NCBI GenBank assembly: GCA_028288905.1
Contig: JAQGHJ010000229.1
Location: forward strand, 1-5,482
Origin: Phycisphaerales bacterium
GTDB lineage: Bacteria; Planctomycetota; Phycisphaerae; Tepidisphaerales; Tepidisphaeraceae
Reading direction: 5' to 3'
Length of the DNA stretch: 5,482 bases
Shown: one piece after another, positions 1 to 5,482 of the stretch
How positions within the stretch are numbered: position 1 is the first letter of the stretch
How the letters are laid out: the number at the start of each line of letters is the position of its first letter
Notes under the pieces: generated by a model
What the model was told of the DNA's origin: nothing
Databases searched by the model: none
The model's input: the letters and a program-made list of their open reading frames with translations, nothing else
Translations under genes and position numbers: made by a program

Positions 1-1977
1 CAGACCCGCGAGCAGCACATCCGCCGGGAGAAGGCGACGAGCAACATCTGCACCGCCCAGGTGCTGCTGGCCGTCATGGCCGGCATGTACGCCGTGTGGC
101 ACGGGCCGGCCGGGCTCGTCCGCATCGCCCGCCGCGTTCACGGGCTGACGAAGCTGCTCGCCGACGGGCTCGACCGCATCGGCATCCACTACGGGTCCGA
201 CCCGTTCTTCGACACGCTCCGCGTCGGCGCGCCGATGCCGAAGATGACCCACCGCAAGGCGATCGAGCGGCGGATGAACTTCCGCCGGTACGACGACGGC
301 ACCGTCGGCGTCACGCTCGACGAGACGACGACGCTCCAAGACCTGGAGGACATCCTGCTCTGCTTCACGCCCGTCGAGGACGTGGAGATGGACATGAACG
401 GCTACCGCAAGGCCGACTTCGAGACCGTCCCGAGCCCGTCGGGGTTCGGCCGCAAGAGCGCGTTCCTGCAACACCCGGTCTTCAACCGCTACCACAGCGA
501 GACCGAGATGATGCGGTACATCAAGCGGCTCGAGAGCCGCGATTTGTCCCTCACGCACTCGATGATCCCGCTCGGCTCGTGCACGATGAAGCTGAACGCG
601 GCGGCCGAGATGTTCCCGGTCACGTGGCCCGAGTTCGGCAAGCTCCACCCGTTCGCCCCCGCCGACCAGACCCGCGGGTACCAGAAGATGCTGGCCGACC
701 TGGAGCGGTGGCTGGCCGACTGCACCGGGTTCGCCGCCGTCAGCCTCCAGCCGAACGCCGGCAGCCAGGGCGAGTACGCCGGGCTGCTCGCCATCCGCGG
801 CTACCACGAGAGCCGGGGGGAAGGGCACCGCAACGTCTGCCTGATCCCGGTCAGCGCCCACGGCACGAACCCGAGCAGCGCGGTCGTGGCCGGCATGAAG
901 GTGGTGATCGTCGCCTGCGACGCCGACGGCAACGTCGAGCTGGCCGACCTCAAGGCCAAGGCCGAGCAGCACGCCGCGAACCTGTCGGCGCTGATGATCA
1001 CCTACCCATCCACGCACGGCGTGTTCGAGGAGGACGTGAAGGCGATCTGCGCGACGGTCCACGCGGCCGGCGGGCAGGTGTACATGGACGGCGCGAACAT
1101 GAACGCCCAGGTCGGGCTGACCAGCCCCGGCGACATCGGGGCCGACGTCTGCCACCTGAACCTGCACAAGACGTTCTGCATCCCCCACGGCGGCGGCGGC
1201 CCCGGCATGGGCCCAATCTGCGTCGCCGCCCACCTCGCCCCGTTCCTGCCGAAACACCCGCTCGCCCCGGAGTGGACCGGTGACGGCGCGACGGCCTCCG
1301 ACAATACGCAATCGGAGATCGGCAATCCGCAGTCCCCCGTGGGGCCGGTCTCGGCGGCCCCGTTCGGCAGCCCCAGCATCCTCGTTATCCCCTGGATGTA
1401 CGTGCGGATGATGGGCGGCGACGGGCTGACGCTGGCGACCAAGACGGCGATCCTGAGCGCCAACTACATCGCCAAGCGGCTCGACGGCCACTACCCGACG
1501 CTGTTCAAGGGCCGCAACGGTTTCGTCGCCCACGAGGCCGTAATGGACTGCCGCATGTTCGACGCCGCGGCCGGGGTGAAGGTCGAGGACATCGCCAAGC
1601 GGCTCATGGACTACGGGTTCCACGCCCCGACCATGAGCTGGCCGGTCCCGGGCACGCTGATGATCGAGCCGACCGAGAGCGAGTCGAAGGCGGAGGTCGA
1701 CCGGTTCTGCGACGCGCTGATCGGCATCCGTGACGAGATCCGCGCGGTCGAGGAGGGCAAGGCCGACCGGGCCGACAACCCGCTCAAGCACGCCCCCCAC
1801 ACCGCCGCCGCCGTGACGGCCGACGAGTGGAAGCACGCGTACGGCCGGCAGCAGGCCGCGTACCCCAAGCCGTGGCTGAAGGAGCACAAGTTCTGGCCGG
1901 CGGTGGGGCGGATCGACAACCCGTACGGGGACCGGAATCTGGTGTGTACATGCCCGCCGGTCGAGGCGTATGAGTGA
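1..1977 (+). CDS. gcvP: Glycine dehydrogenase (decarboxylating), P-protein; 5'-partial
   Basis: This is the P-protein of the glycine cleavage system. It is a PLP enzyme that decarboxylates glycine and passes the aminomethyl group to the lipoyl arm of GcvH. The frame is open from base 1 ([12 protein letters not shown]) to a TGA at 1975-1977, giving 658 residues. About 310 N-terminal residues are missing compared with the roughly 957-residue E. coli protein. The end of the N-terminal half runs without a break into the C-terminal half, so this is the fused form and not separate gcvPA/gcvPB. In window numbering, visible motifs are [10 protein letters not shown] (158-167), [10 protein letters not shown] (190-199), SAHGTNP (285-291), DGANMNAQ (363-370), LNLHKTF with the PLP-binding Lys390, and GGGGPGMGP (397-405). 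The VSAAPFGS and PTESESK motifs follow. About 16 extra residues relative to E. coli precede VSAAPFGS and coincide with a heptamer repeat. GTG at 61 is an internal valine codon, not the start. No other gcv gene is visible. Confidence 0.97.
   Translation, partial: QTREQHIRREKATSNICTAQVLLAVMAGMYAVWHGPAGLVRIARRVHGLTKLLADGLDRIGIHYGSDPFFDTLRVGAPMPKMTHRKAIERRMNFRRYDDGTVGVTLDETTTLQDLEDILLCFTPVEDVEMDMNGYRKADFETVPSPSGFGRKSAFLQHPVFNRYHSETEMMRYIKRLESRDLSLTHSMIPLGSCTMKLNAAAEMFPVTWPEFGKLHPFAPADQTRGYQKMLADLERWLADCTGFAAVSLQPNAGSQGEYAGLLAIRGYHESRGEGHRNVCLIPVSAHGTNPSSAVVAGMKVVIVACDADGNVELADLKAKAEQHAANLSALMITYPSTHGVFEEDVKAICATVHAAGGQVYMDGANMNAQVGLTSPGDIGADVCHLNLHKTFCIPHGGGGPGMGPICVAAHLAPFLPKHPLAPEWTGDGATASDNTQSEIGNPQSPVGPVSAAPFGSPSILVIPWMYVRMMGGDGLTLATKTAILSANYIAKRLDGHYPTLFKGRNGFVAHEAVMDCRMFDAAAGVKVEDIAKRLMDYGFHAPTMSWPVPGTLMIEPTESESKAEVDRFCDALIGIRDEIRAVEEGKADRADNPLKHAPHTAAAVTADEWKHAYGRQQAAYPKPWLKEHKFWPAVGRIDNPYGDRNLVCTCPPVEAYE
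1302..1336 (+). repeat. Degenerate 7-bp tandem repeat inside gcvP
   Basis: Five consecutive heptamers read CAATACG, CAATCGG, AGATCGG, CAATCCG and CAGTCCC. This is 28 of 35 matches to a CAATCCG consensus. They encode residues from Asp434 to about Pro446, inside an extension of about 16 residues that E. coli GcvP lacks (from memory of that sequence). Two of the only three in-frame AAT codons in the visible gene fall here, where AAC is otherwise used, so base composition also sets it apart. I infer an intergenic-type short tandem repeat that expanded or inserted in frame in a surface loop. The enzyme motifs on both sides are intact. Confidence 0.6.
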
Positions 1978-1980
1978 GCG

Positions 1981-2008
1981 GGCAGTAGGCAGAGGCGAAG
2001 GGCAGGAG
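1981..2008 (+). repeat. Possible remnant of a second heptamer array after gcvP
   Basis: Directly after the gcvP stop, GGCAGTA is followed by GGCAGAG and then by less similar GCGAAGG and GCAGGAG units. Only the first two match well, 5 of 7. The period is the same as that of the array inside gcvP, but the unit is different. This could be chance in a purine-rich stretch. Confidence 0.25.
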
Positions 2009-2071
2009 AGAGGTGGGCCCTGGTGCCGGAATCCGGGCGACCTCAGCCCCAACGGGGCGGAAGCACCATAG

Positions 2072-2091
2072 CCCGGGGCGCGAGCCCCGGG
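2072..2091 (+). repeat. CCCGGGGC hairpin, left copy (GCGA loop)
   Basis: An 8-bp stem CCCGGGGC/GCCCCGGG encloses the tetraloop GCGA, which fits the GNRA class on this strand. It is preceded by AAGCACCATAG, which is kept exactly in the mirror copy, so the conserved unit is larger than the hairpin. Confidence 0.7.
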
Positions 2092-2116
2092 GAAGCAAAT
2101 CGACGCGAAACTAACG

Positions 2117-2183
2117 GAGCCCCGAAGGGGCGAAAGAGCCTGAGCGTCCAGCGCGTTCGGGCTCTTTCGCCCCTTCGGGGCTC
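2117..2183. repeat. Central perfect stem-loop: 24-bp arms, 19-nt loop
   Basis: Bases 2117-2140 are the exact reverse complement of 2160-2183, with 2141-2159 unpaired. Each arm also contains its own GCCCC-NNN-GGGGC hairpin, so the transcript could form either one long stem or two short ones. The long stem is by far the strongest local fold in the spacer. It could end or block transcription coming from gcvP, but no T-tract follows it, so it is not a standard intrinsic terminator. Confidence 0.75.
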
Positions 2184-2205
2184 GTGCGTTCCGCGACTTC
2201 CGCAA

Positions 2206-2225
2206 CCCGGGGCTCGCGCCCCGGG
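2206..2225 (-). repeat. CCCGGGGC hairpin, right copy in opposite orientation
   Basis: This is the same 8-bp stem in reverse orientation, with TCGC on the plus strand and GCGA on the minus strand. It continues into CTATGGTGCTT. The ATG in that flank (2228) is the first ATG of the frame that later encodes Ung, and is an artefactual start. Confidence 0.7.
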
Positions 2226-2325
2226 CTATGGTGCTTCCGCCCCTTCGGGGCTTCGGACGGATCCCTCGGCCGACGCCGACCTCCATCCCGACCCCGACCG
2301 TCGCTTCCACCCGCCACTTCTGCCG

Positions 2326-2354
2326 TTGGCACGCCCGCCCGTGCCGGCCATCAT
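2326..2354 (+). promoter_or_regulatory. Candidate sigma-70-like promoter for ung
   Basis: TTGGCA (2326-2331, 5 of 6 to TTGACA) and CATCAT (2349-2354, 4 of 6 to TATAAT) are separated by exactly 17 nt. Transcription would start near 2361, at or just before the ung ATG at 2363, so the mRNA would be leaderless or nearly so. This agrees with the absence of a Shine-Dalgarno sequence before that ATG. A 5-bp inverted repeat, CGGCC-N6-GGCCG (2345-2360), overlaps the -10. The match is modest and could be chance. Confidence 0.3.
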
Positions 2355-2362
2355 CGGCCGCC

Positions 2363-3037
2363 ATGCTTCCCTCCCTCCCCGACGCCTGGCGGCCGCTCGT
2401 CGAACACGACTGGCTCCGGCCGGCGCTGGACCCGCTGCGGACGTTCCTCACGGAGGAGTACACGACCCAGACCGTCTTCCCGCCGGTCAAGCAGGTGTTC
2501 ACGGCGCTGCAACTGACCCCGCCGGGCGCGGTGAAGGCCGTCATCCTCGGGCAGGACCCGTACCACGGGGCCGGGCAGGCGCACGGGCTGGCGTTCTCCG
2601 TCCGCCCGGGCGTGCGGCCGCCGGCGTCGCTCGTGAATGTCTTCAAGGAGCTGAAGTCGGACGTCGGCGTCGTCGCCCCGCCCGGCGTCGGCGACCTGAC
2701 GCCGTGGGCGAAGCACGGCGTGCTGCTGCTGAACACCGTGCTGACCGTCCGCGAGGGCCAGCCGCTGTCGCACCGCGGCAAGGGTTGGGAGACGTTCACC
2801 GACGCCGTCATCGCGGCCGTCGGCGGCGGGGGGGAGCGGGTCGCGTTCGTGCTCTGGGGCGCGCAGGCGCAAAAGAAGAAGGGGCTAATCGACACCGGCC
2901 GGCACGCCGTGATCGAGTCCGTCCACCCGTCGCCCCTGTCCGTCCGCGGCGGGTTCTACGGGTCCAAGCCGTTCAGTAAGGTGAACGCGGCACTGACGTC
3001 GTTCGGGCGGGAGGAAGTGGACTGGCGGCTGGGGTGA
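2363..3037 (+). CDS. ung: Uracil-DNA glycosylase, family 1
   Basis: This cytoplasmic base-excision repair enzyme cleaves uracil from DNA after cytosine deamination or dUMP misincorporation. The 224-residue product is close to E. coli Ung (229). The water-activating motif GQDPYHG is at 63-69, with catalytic Asp65 and Tyr67. AHGLAFSVRPG (73-83) follows. LLLNTVLTV (121-129) carries the uracil-reading Asn124. The DNA-intercalation motif HPSPLS is at 188-193, with His188 and Leu192. WETFTD and VLWGAQAQKK are also typical. All key residues are present, so it should be active. I chose ATG 2363 because the family-like N-terminus begins there. The frame is open to an ATG at 2228, but the extra 45 residues are Pro/Arg/Ser-rich and start inside a repeat. 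No Shine-Dalgarno sequence precedes 2363. It is probably transcribed alone: gcvP ends 385 bp upstream, and the next gene converges. Confidence 0.96.
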   Translation: MLPSLPDAWRPLVEHDWLRPALDPLRTFLTEEYTTQTVFPPVKQVFTALQLTPPGAVKAVILGQDPYHGAGQAHGLAFSVRPGVRPPASLVNVFKELKSDVGVVAPPGVGDLTPWAKHGVLLLNTVLTVREGQPLSHRGKGWETFTDAVIAAVGGGGERVAFVLWGAQAQKKKGLIDTGRHAVIESVHPSPLSVRGGFYGSKPFSKVNAALTSFGREEVDWRLG

Positions 3038-3051
3038 CTTCGGCGTGGCGC

Positions 3052-3070
3052 GGCGGACCGTAGGTCCGCC
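3052..3070 (+). terminator. Hairpin just after ung, possible transcript end
   Basis: GGCGGACC-GTA-GGTCCGCC forms a perfect 8-bp stem with a 3-nt loop, 14 nt after the ung stop codon. It is positioned as a terminator but is followed by C-rich sequence and not by T's, so intrinsic termination of the usual kind is doubtful. It may instead be another dispersed hairpin repeat or a 3'-end stabiliser. Confidence 0.4.
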
Positions 3071-3084
3071 TCCGGCCCCCCCTC

Positions 3085-3222
3085 CCTCCGGGAGAGGGTT
3101 GGGGTGAGGGTGACCGTCGAGACGGCCCTGTGCCCGCGAGGCCATTGCGCCCGATAGCGGGAGGCCCTTTCGACGTTCACCCTCACCCGCCCGGGCTTCG
3201 CCCGGCCGACCTCTCCCGGAGG
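3085..3222. repeat. Long imperfect inverted repeat between convergent ung and kinase genes
   Basis: CCTCCGGGAGAGG at 3085-3097 is the exact reverse complement of 3210-3222 (13 bp). Further in, 3102-3120 pairs with 3170-3188 at 18 of 19 positions (GGGTGAGGGTGA-N-CGTCGA). The inner loop is 3121-3169. The two sides differ in spacing: 4 nt on the left against 21 nt on the right, where an extra hairpin sits. These are two facing copies of a repeat whose minus/plus reading begins with CCCTCACCC and ends with CTCTCCCGGAGG. From memory it is a common intergenic repeat that yields spurious peptides such as LTPTLSRREG, which is indeed encoded here on the minus strand. Its place between convergent genes suits a two-way transcript-end structure, by inference. 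Confidence 0.8.
3191..3205. repeat. Extra hairpin present only in the right repeat copy
   Basis: CCGGGC-TTC-GCCCGG is a perfect 6-bp stem with a 3-nt loop. It sits in the asymmetric bulge of the larger inverted repeat, and the left copy has only GTTG at the corresponding place. It looks like a hairpin gained or kept in one copy. Confidence 0.6.
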
Positions 3223-3244
3223 AAGGGGTGAATCCGCGGCCACT

Positions 3245-5482
3245 TCAAGCCGCCCGCGGCATCTGCTCGTCGCCGCCGCCCTCGGTTCCCGGCCGGGCCT
3301 CTCGTGCAACGTCGTACCCATCGACTGTCCGCACCAGCTCGATCAAGCTCGCGACCTGGGCCTTCACCTGCTCGATGGACGCCTCCTCGCGGATGTGCTG
3401 CTCGGCCCGGCCGGCTAGGTCGCTGATCGACGTGAACCCGTACCCGCCGCCGGCCCCTTTGAGCTGGTGCAGGGCGTGCTTCAGCTCGGCCAGGCTGTTC
3501 TTCCGCATCAGTGACTCGATCGCCGCCACCCGCTCGGGCAGTCGGCCGACGAACCGCTCGACCAGCTTGGCCACCTTCCCGTCGGTCGCGTGCGTGCTTC
3601 GTAAACGCGCGGTCGGGCCGGCCGCCTCGATCGCCGCGGCCGCCGCCGCGGCCTTTGTCGCCCGCGCCGCCGCCAGGTACTTCGCCGCCGTCGTCAGCAG
3701 CACGTACCGGCTGATCGGCTTGCTCAGGTAGTCGGTGCAGCCGGCCTCGAGGCACTTGACCCGGTCCTCGGCCATCGCGTTGGCCGTCAGCGCGACGATC
3801 GGCACCGTCACGCCGGCCTCGCGGAGCTTGCGGGTCGCCCCGTACCCGTCGAGCTCCGGCATCTGCATGTCCATCAGGATCAGGTCGTACTGCGGAGCCG
3901 TCGCGGCCGGGCCGTGGGCCGCCAGAGCGAACTCCGCCGCCAGCCGCCCGTTCCCGGCGATCGTCACCTCCGCCCCGGCCCGCCGCAGGTGGGTGCCGAT
4001 CAGGTCTTGGTTGTCCTCCCCGTCCTCGGCCAGCAGCACCCGCCCGACCAGCTTCACCTCGTCGGCCGCGTCGGCCCCGTCGGCGGTCGCGAGCTGGTCG
4101 ACGGTCAGGTTCTCCAGCAGCTCGACGCCTTCCCGCGGGCCGCCGTCGAGCGCGAACGTGAACGTGCTGCCGGTCCCCGGCTCGCTCGTCACGGTGATGT
4201 CGCCGCCGAGCAGGTGCGACAGCCGCTTGCTGATCGTCAGCCCCAGCCCGGTGCCGCCGAACTTCCGGGTCGTGCTCGCGTCGGCCTGGGTGAACGGTTG
4301 GAACAGCCGCCCGACCTGCTCCTGCGTCATCCCGATGCCGGTGTCCGACACGGCGAACCGCATCACGTGCGTGAAGTACGTCAGCTCGCGCTGGACGGCG
4401 ATCGTGACCGTGCCGGCCTCGGTAAACTTGATCGCGTTGCTGACGAGGTTGACCAGCACCTGCTTGGCCCGGAGCGGGTCGGTGAGCACGGTCTTGGGGG
4501 TGAGCTTGTCGAACGTGACGTCGAGCGTCAGGTTCTTCTTGGCCGCCCACGGGCGGGCGAGGGCGACGACGTCGGCCACCAGCTGCGGCAGGTCGCACGT
4601 CAGCCGCTCGACCGTCACCTTCTGGGCCTCGATCTTCGAGATGTCCAGGATGTCGTTGATGATCGCCAGCAGGTGCTCGCCGTTGCGGCGGATCGTCTTG
4701 GCGCACGCCGTCCGCTCGGCCGGCGGCTGGTCCGGGTCCAGCAGCATCTCGGCGTACCCGAGGATGGCCGTCATCGGGGTCCGGACCTCGTGGCTCGTGT
4801 TCGCCAGGAACTGGCTCTTGGCGAGGTTGGCCAGCTCGGCCGTCTCCTTGGCGGCCGTCACCTCGTCCTCGGCCAGCTTGCGGAGCGTCACGTCCTCGTG
4901 GGCGACGACGAGCCGGGCCGGGCGGCGGCCGGCGGACGACCCGTTGTCCCGCCGGGCCCGCGGGCCGGCGTCCGGGAACGGGGTGACCCGGGCGCTGAAC
5001 CACCGCTTCTCGGCCGGCGGTTCCAGCCACCGCGGCTTGCCGGCCTCGTCCCGCGCCGGCTCGTGGCAGTCGTACTCGAGCGTGAACGCCGGCAGCCGCC
5101 CGGCCGCCACGTCCCGGATGCCCGCCGCCAGCCGGCCCGCCTCCGGCATCGCCCGCCCGGCCAGCGCGTCGCACTCGGCCAGGTAGTTGACCGTGTCCCG
5201 GATCAGCTTCCGCTCCGCCCCGTGGGCGGCGGCGAACGCCCGCCACGCCCGGTTCGTCGCCAGCACGCCGCCGGTGGCGTCGAGGATCGCGATGTGCGTC
5301 GGCAGGGCGTCGACCGTCGCCCGGGCGAACGCCTCGGACTCCCGCAGTTGCCGCTCCTCCCGCACCCGCCGGCCCAGGAACCGCTGGAACCACACCCCGA
5401 TCGCGCACAGCACGAGCAGGTTCGCCACGCCCGGGGCCGCGACCACGGCCGGCCCGGCGTAACCCGCCGGCAGCCGCGCGAC
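3245..5482 (-). CDS. Membrane-anchored hybrid histidine kinase (PAS-HisKA-HATPase-REC-HPt); 5'-partial
   Basis: This sensor kinase has an internal phosphorelay. Counting 745 residues from the window edge, a hydrophobic segment (about 17-32, ANLLVLCAIGVWF) is followed by basic residues and a short coiled segment. A PAS domain (about 50-200) ends in HEDVT and contains an Arg/Gly/Ser-rich loop near 170-188. HisKA has SHEVRTP with phospho-acceptor His231. HATPase_c has the N box (Asn349), DTGIGM (380-385), LFQPFTQAD and GGTGLGL (409-415). The receiver (about 481-602) has Glu486/Asp487, phospho-acceptor Asp538 in LILMDMQMP, Thr566 and Lys588. An Ala-rich linker (604-622) leads to an HPt domain with HQLKG and probable His672. 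All phosphotransfer residues are present. The order resembles BarA-like tripartite kinases. The GTG at 5444-5446 could begin translation, but the frame stays open to the edge (VARLPAGYAGPA), and starting there would leave almost nothing before the membrane segment, so I treat it as truncated. Signal and partner regulator are unknown. Confidence 0.95.
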   Translation of the reverse strand, partial: VARLPAGYAGPAVVAAPGVANLLVLCAIGVWFQRFLGRRVREERQLRESEAFARATVDALPTHIAILDATGGVLATNRAWRAFAAAHGAERKLIRDTVNYLAECDALAGRAMPEAGRLAAGIRDVAAGRLPAFTLEYDCHEPARDEAGKPRWLEPPAEKRWFSARVTPFPDAGPRARRDNGSSAGRRPARLVVAHEDVTLRKLAEDEVTAAKETAELANLAKSQFLANTSHEVRTPMTAILGYAEMLLDPDQPPAERTACAKTIRRNGEHLLAIINDILDISKIEAQKVTVERLTCDLPQLVADVVALARPWAAKKNLTLDVTFDKLTPKTVLTDPLRAKQVLVNLVSNAIKFTEAGTVTIAVQRELTYFTHVMRFAVSDTGIGMTQEQVGRLFQPFTQADASTTRKFGGTGLGLTISKRLSHLLGGDITVTSEPGTGSTFTFALDGGPREGVELLENLTVDQLATADGADAADEVKLVGRVLLAEDGEDNQDLIGTHLRRAGAEVTIAGNGRLAAEFALAAHGPAATAPQYDLILMDMQMPELDGYGATRKLREAGVTVPIVALTANAMAEDRVKCLEAGCTDYLSKPISRYVLLTTAAKYLAAARATKAAAAAAAIEAAGPTARLRSTHATDGKVAKLVERFVGRLPERVAAIESLMRKNSLAELKHALHQLKGAGGGYGFTSISDLAGRAEQHIREEASIEQVKAQVASLIELVRTVDGYDVAREARPGTEGGGDEQMPRAA

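Larger units (their letters stand above)
2045..2252. repeat. Modular 208-bp inverted repeat built from hairpin units
   Basis: The outer arms 2045-2091 and 2206-2252 are reverse complements at 45 of 47 positions, including a perfect 38-bp block (2054-2091 with 2206-2243). The inner arms 2117-2140 and 2160-2183 match perfectly over 24 bp around a 19-nt loop. Between outer and inner arms, 2092-2116 and 2184-2205 have diverged in sequence and length. Each arm can also fold alone: GCCCC-NNN-GGGGC at 2046-2058, 2119-2131, 2169-2181 and 2239-2251, and CCCGGGGC-NNNN-GCCCCGGG at 2072-2091 and 2206-2225. This resembles REP/BIME-type clusters, with two hairpin families alternating in mirror order. Possible roles (transcript end protection, termination, nucleoid-protein binding) are inference. 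No transposase is nearby. Confidence 0.85.
1978..2362. other. Repeat-filled intergenic region between gcvP and ung, no credible gene
   Basis: These 385 bases contain a short purine-rich stretch with possible heptamer remnants (1981-2008), then about 36 bases of unremarkable sequence. A large modular inverted repeat follows (2045-2252). The last 110 bases are pyrimidine-rich and lead to ung, with a possible promoter at 2326-2354. Open frames crossing the region on both strands are low-complexity Arg/Pro/Ser-rich translations of the repeats and match no family I know. No T-run follows any hairpin, so no classical intrinsic terminator for gcvP is visible. Confidence 0.7.

Noticed and set aside
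96..1283. 395-codon plus-strand frame inside gcvP
   Set aside because: It is an Arg/Pro-rich shifted frame. The gcvP frame holds every catalytic motif.
2117..2183. Intrinsic terminator of gcvP
   Set aside because: The stem is strong, but no T-run follows and it starts about 140 nt after the stop codon. It is kept as a repeat only.
2045..2252. CRISPR array or riboswitch in the gcvP-ung spacer
   Set aside because: The repeats are inverted, not evenly spaced direct repeats with unique spacers. No glycine-riboswitch-like conserved elements were seen, and the site is downstream of gcvP.
2111..2332. 73-codon minus-strand frame (SPGREP/SPEGAKEPER-like peptide)
   Set aside because: It is a translation of the hairpin repeats. 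Such peptides are typical annotation artefacts.
2023..2979. 318-codon plus-strand frame running through the repeat and across ung
   Set aside because: It is a repeat translation followed by an out-of-frame reading of ung, with no domain signature.
2956..3321. 121-codon minus-strand frame containing LTPTLSRREG
   Set aside because: The peptide is the usual spurious product of the intergenic repeat, and the frame runs into the convergent genes.
3735..5186. 483-codon open frame on the plus strand, antisense to the kinase
   Set aside because: It lies wholly opposite a clear multi-domain kinase. Its translation is Ser/Arg/Ala-rich with no recognisable domain, as expected from GC-rich third-position bias.
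3183..5408. 741-codon minus-strand frame overlapping the kinase
   Set aside because: It is a shifted frame of the kinase gene. Its product is Arg/Gly/Ala-rich low complexity, while the other frame carries all kinase motifs.

Overview
The window is very GC-rich bacterial DNA with strong G/C bias at third codon positions. It holds three clear protein genes and two repeat-filled spacers. The proteins are ordinary bacterial families. The spacers carry hairpin repeats built from GCCCC-NNN-GGGGC and CCCGGGGC-NNNN-GCCCCGGG, plus a CCCTCACCC/CTCTCCCGGAGG type of repeat. From memory, such repeats are abundant in large planctomycete genomes such as Gemmata and relatives. A planctomycete origin is therefore my best guess, but it is inference only.

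Layout. Bases 1-1977 (+) encode the C-terminal two thirds of a full-length (fused) glycine dehydrogenase, the P-protein of the glycine cleavage system (gcvP). Its 5' end is outside the window. Bases 1978-2362 contain no credible gene. They hold a 208-bp modular inverted repeat (2045-2252) and a possible promoter. Bases 2363-3037 (+) encode a complete 224-residue family-1 uracil-DNA glycosylase (ung). Bases 3038-3244 lie between two convergent genes and hold a small hairpin and a second large inverted repeat. Bases 3245-5482 (-) encode a membrane-anchored hybrid histidine kinase (PAS, HisKA, HATPase, receiver, HPt). Its N-terminus runs off the right edge.

The three genes show no functional link: one-carbon/glycine catabolism, base-excision repair and phosphorelay signalling. 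ung and the kinase converge, so the inverted repeat between them would appear at the 3' end of both transcripts. I found no tRNA, rRNA, CRISPR array, transposase or integrase, and nothing that amounts to a new multi-gene system. The most unusual signals are the nested palindrome upstream of ung, a degenerate heptamer array (period CAATCCG) that appears to have been absorbed in frame into gcvP, and the convergent inverted repeat.
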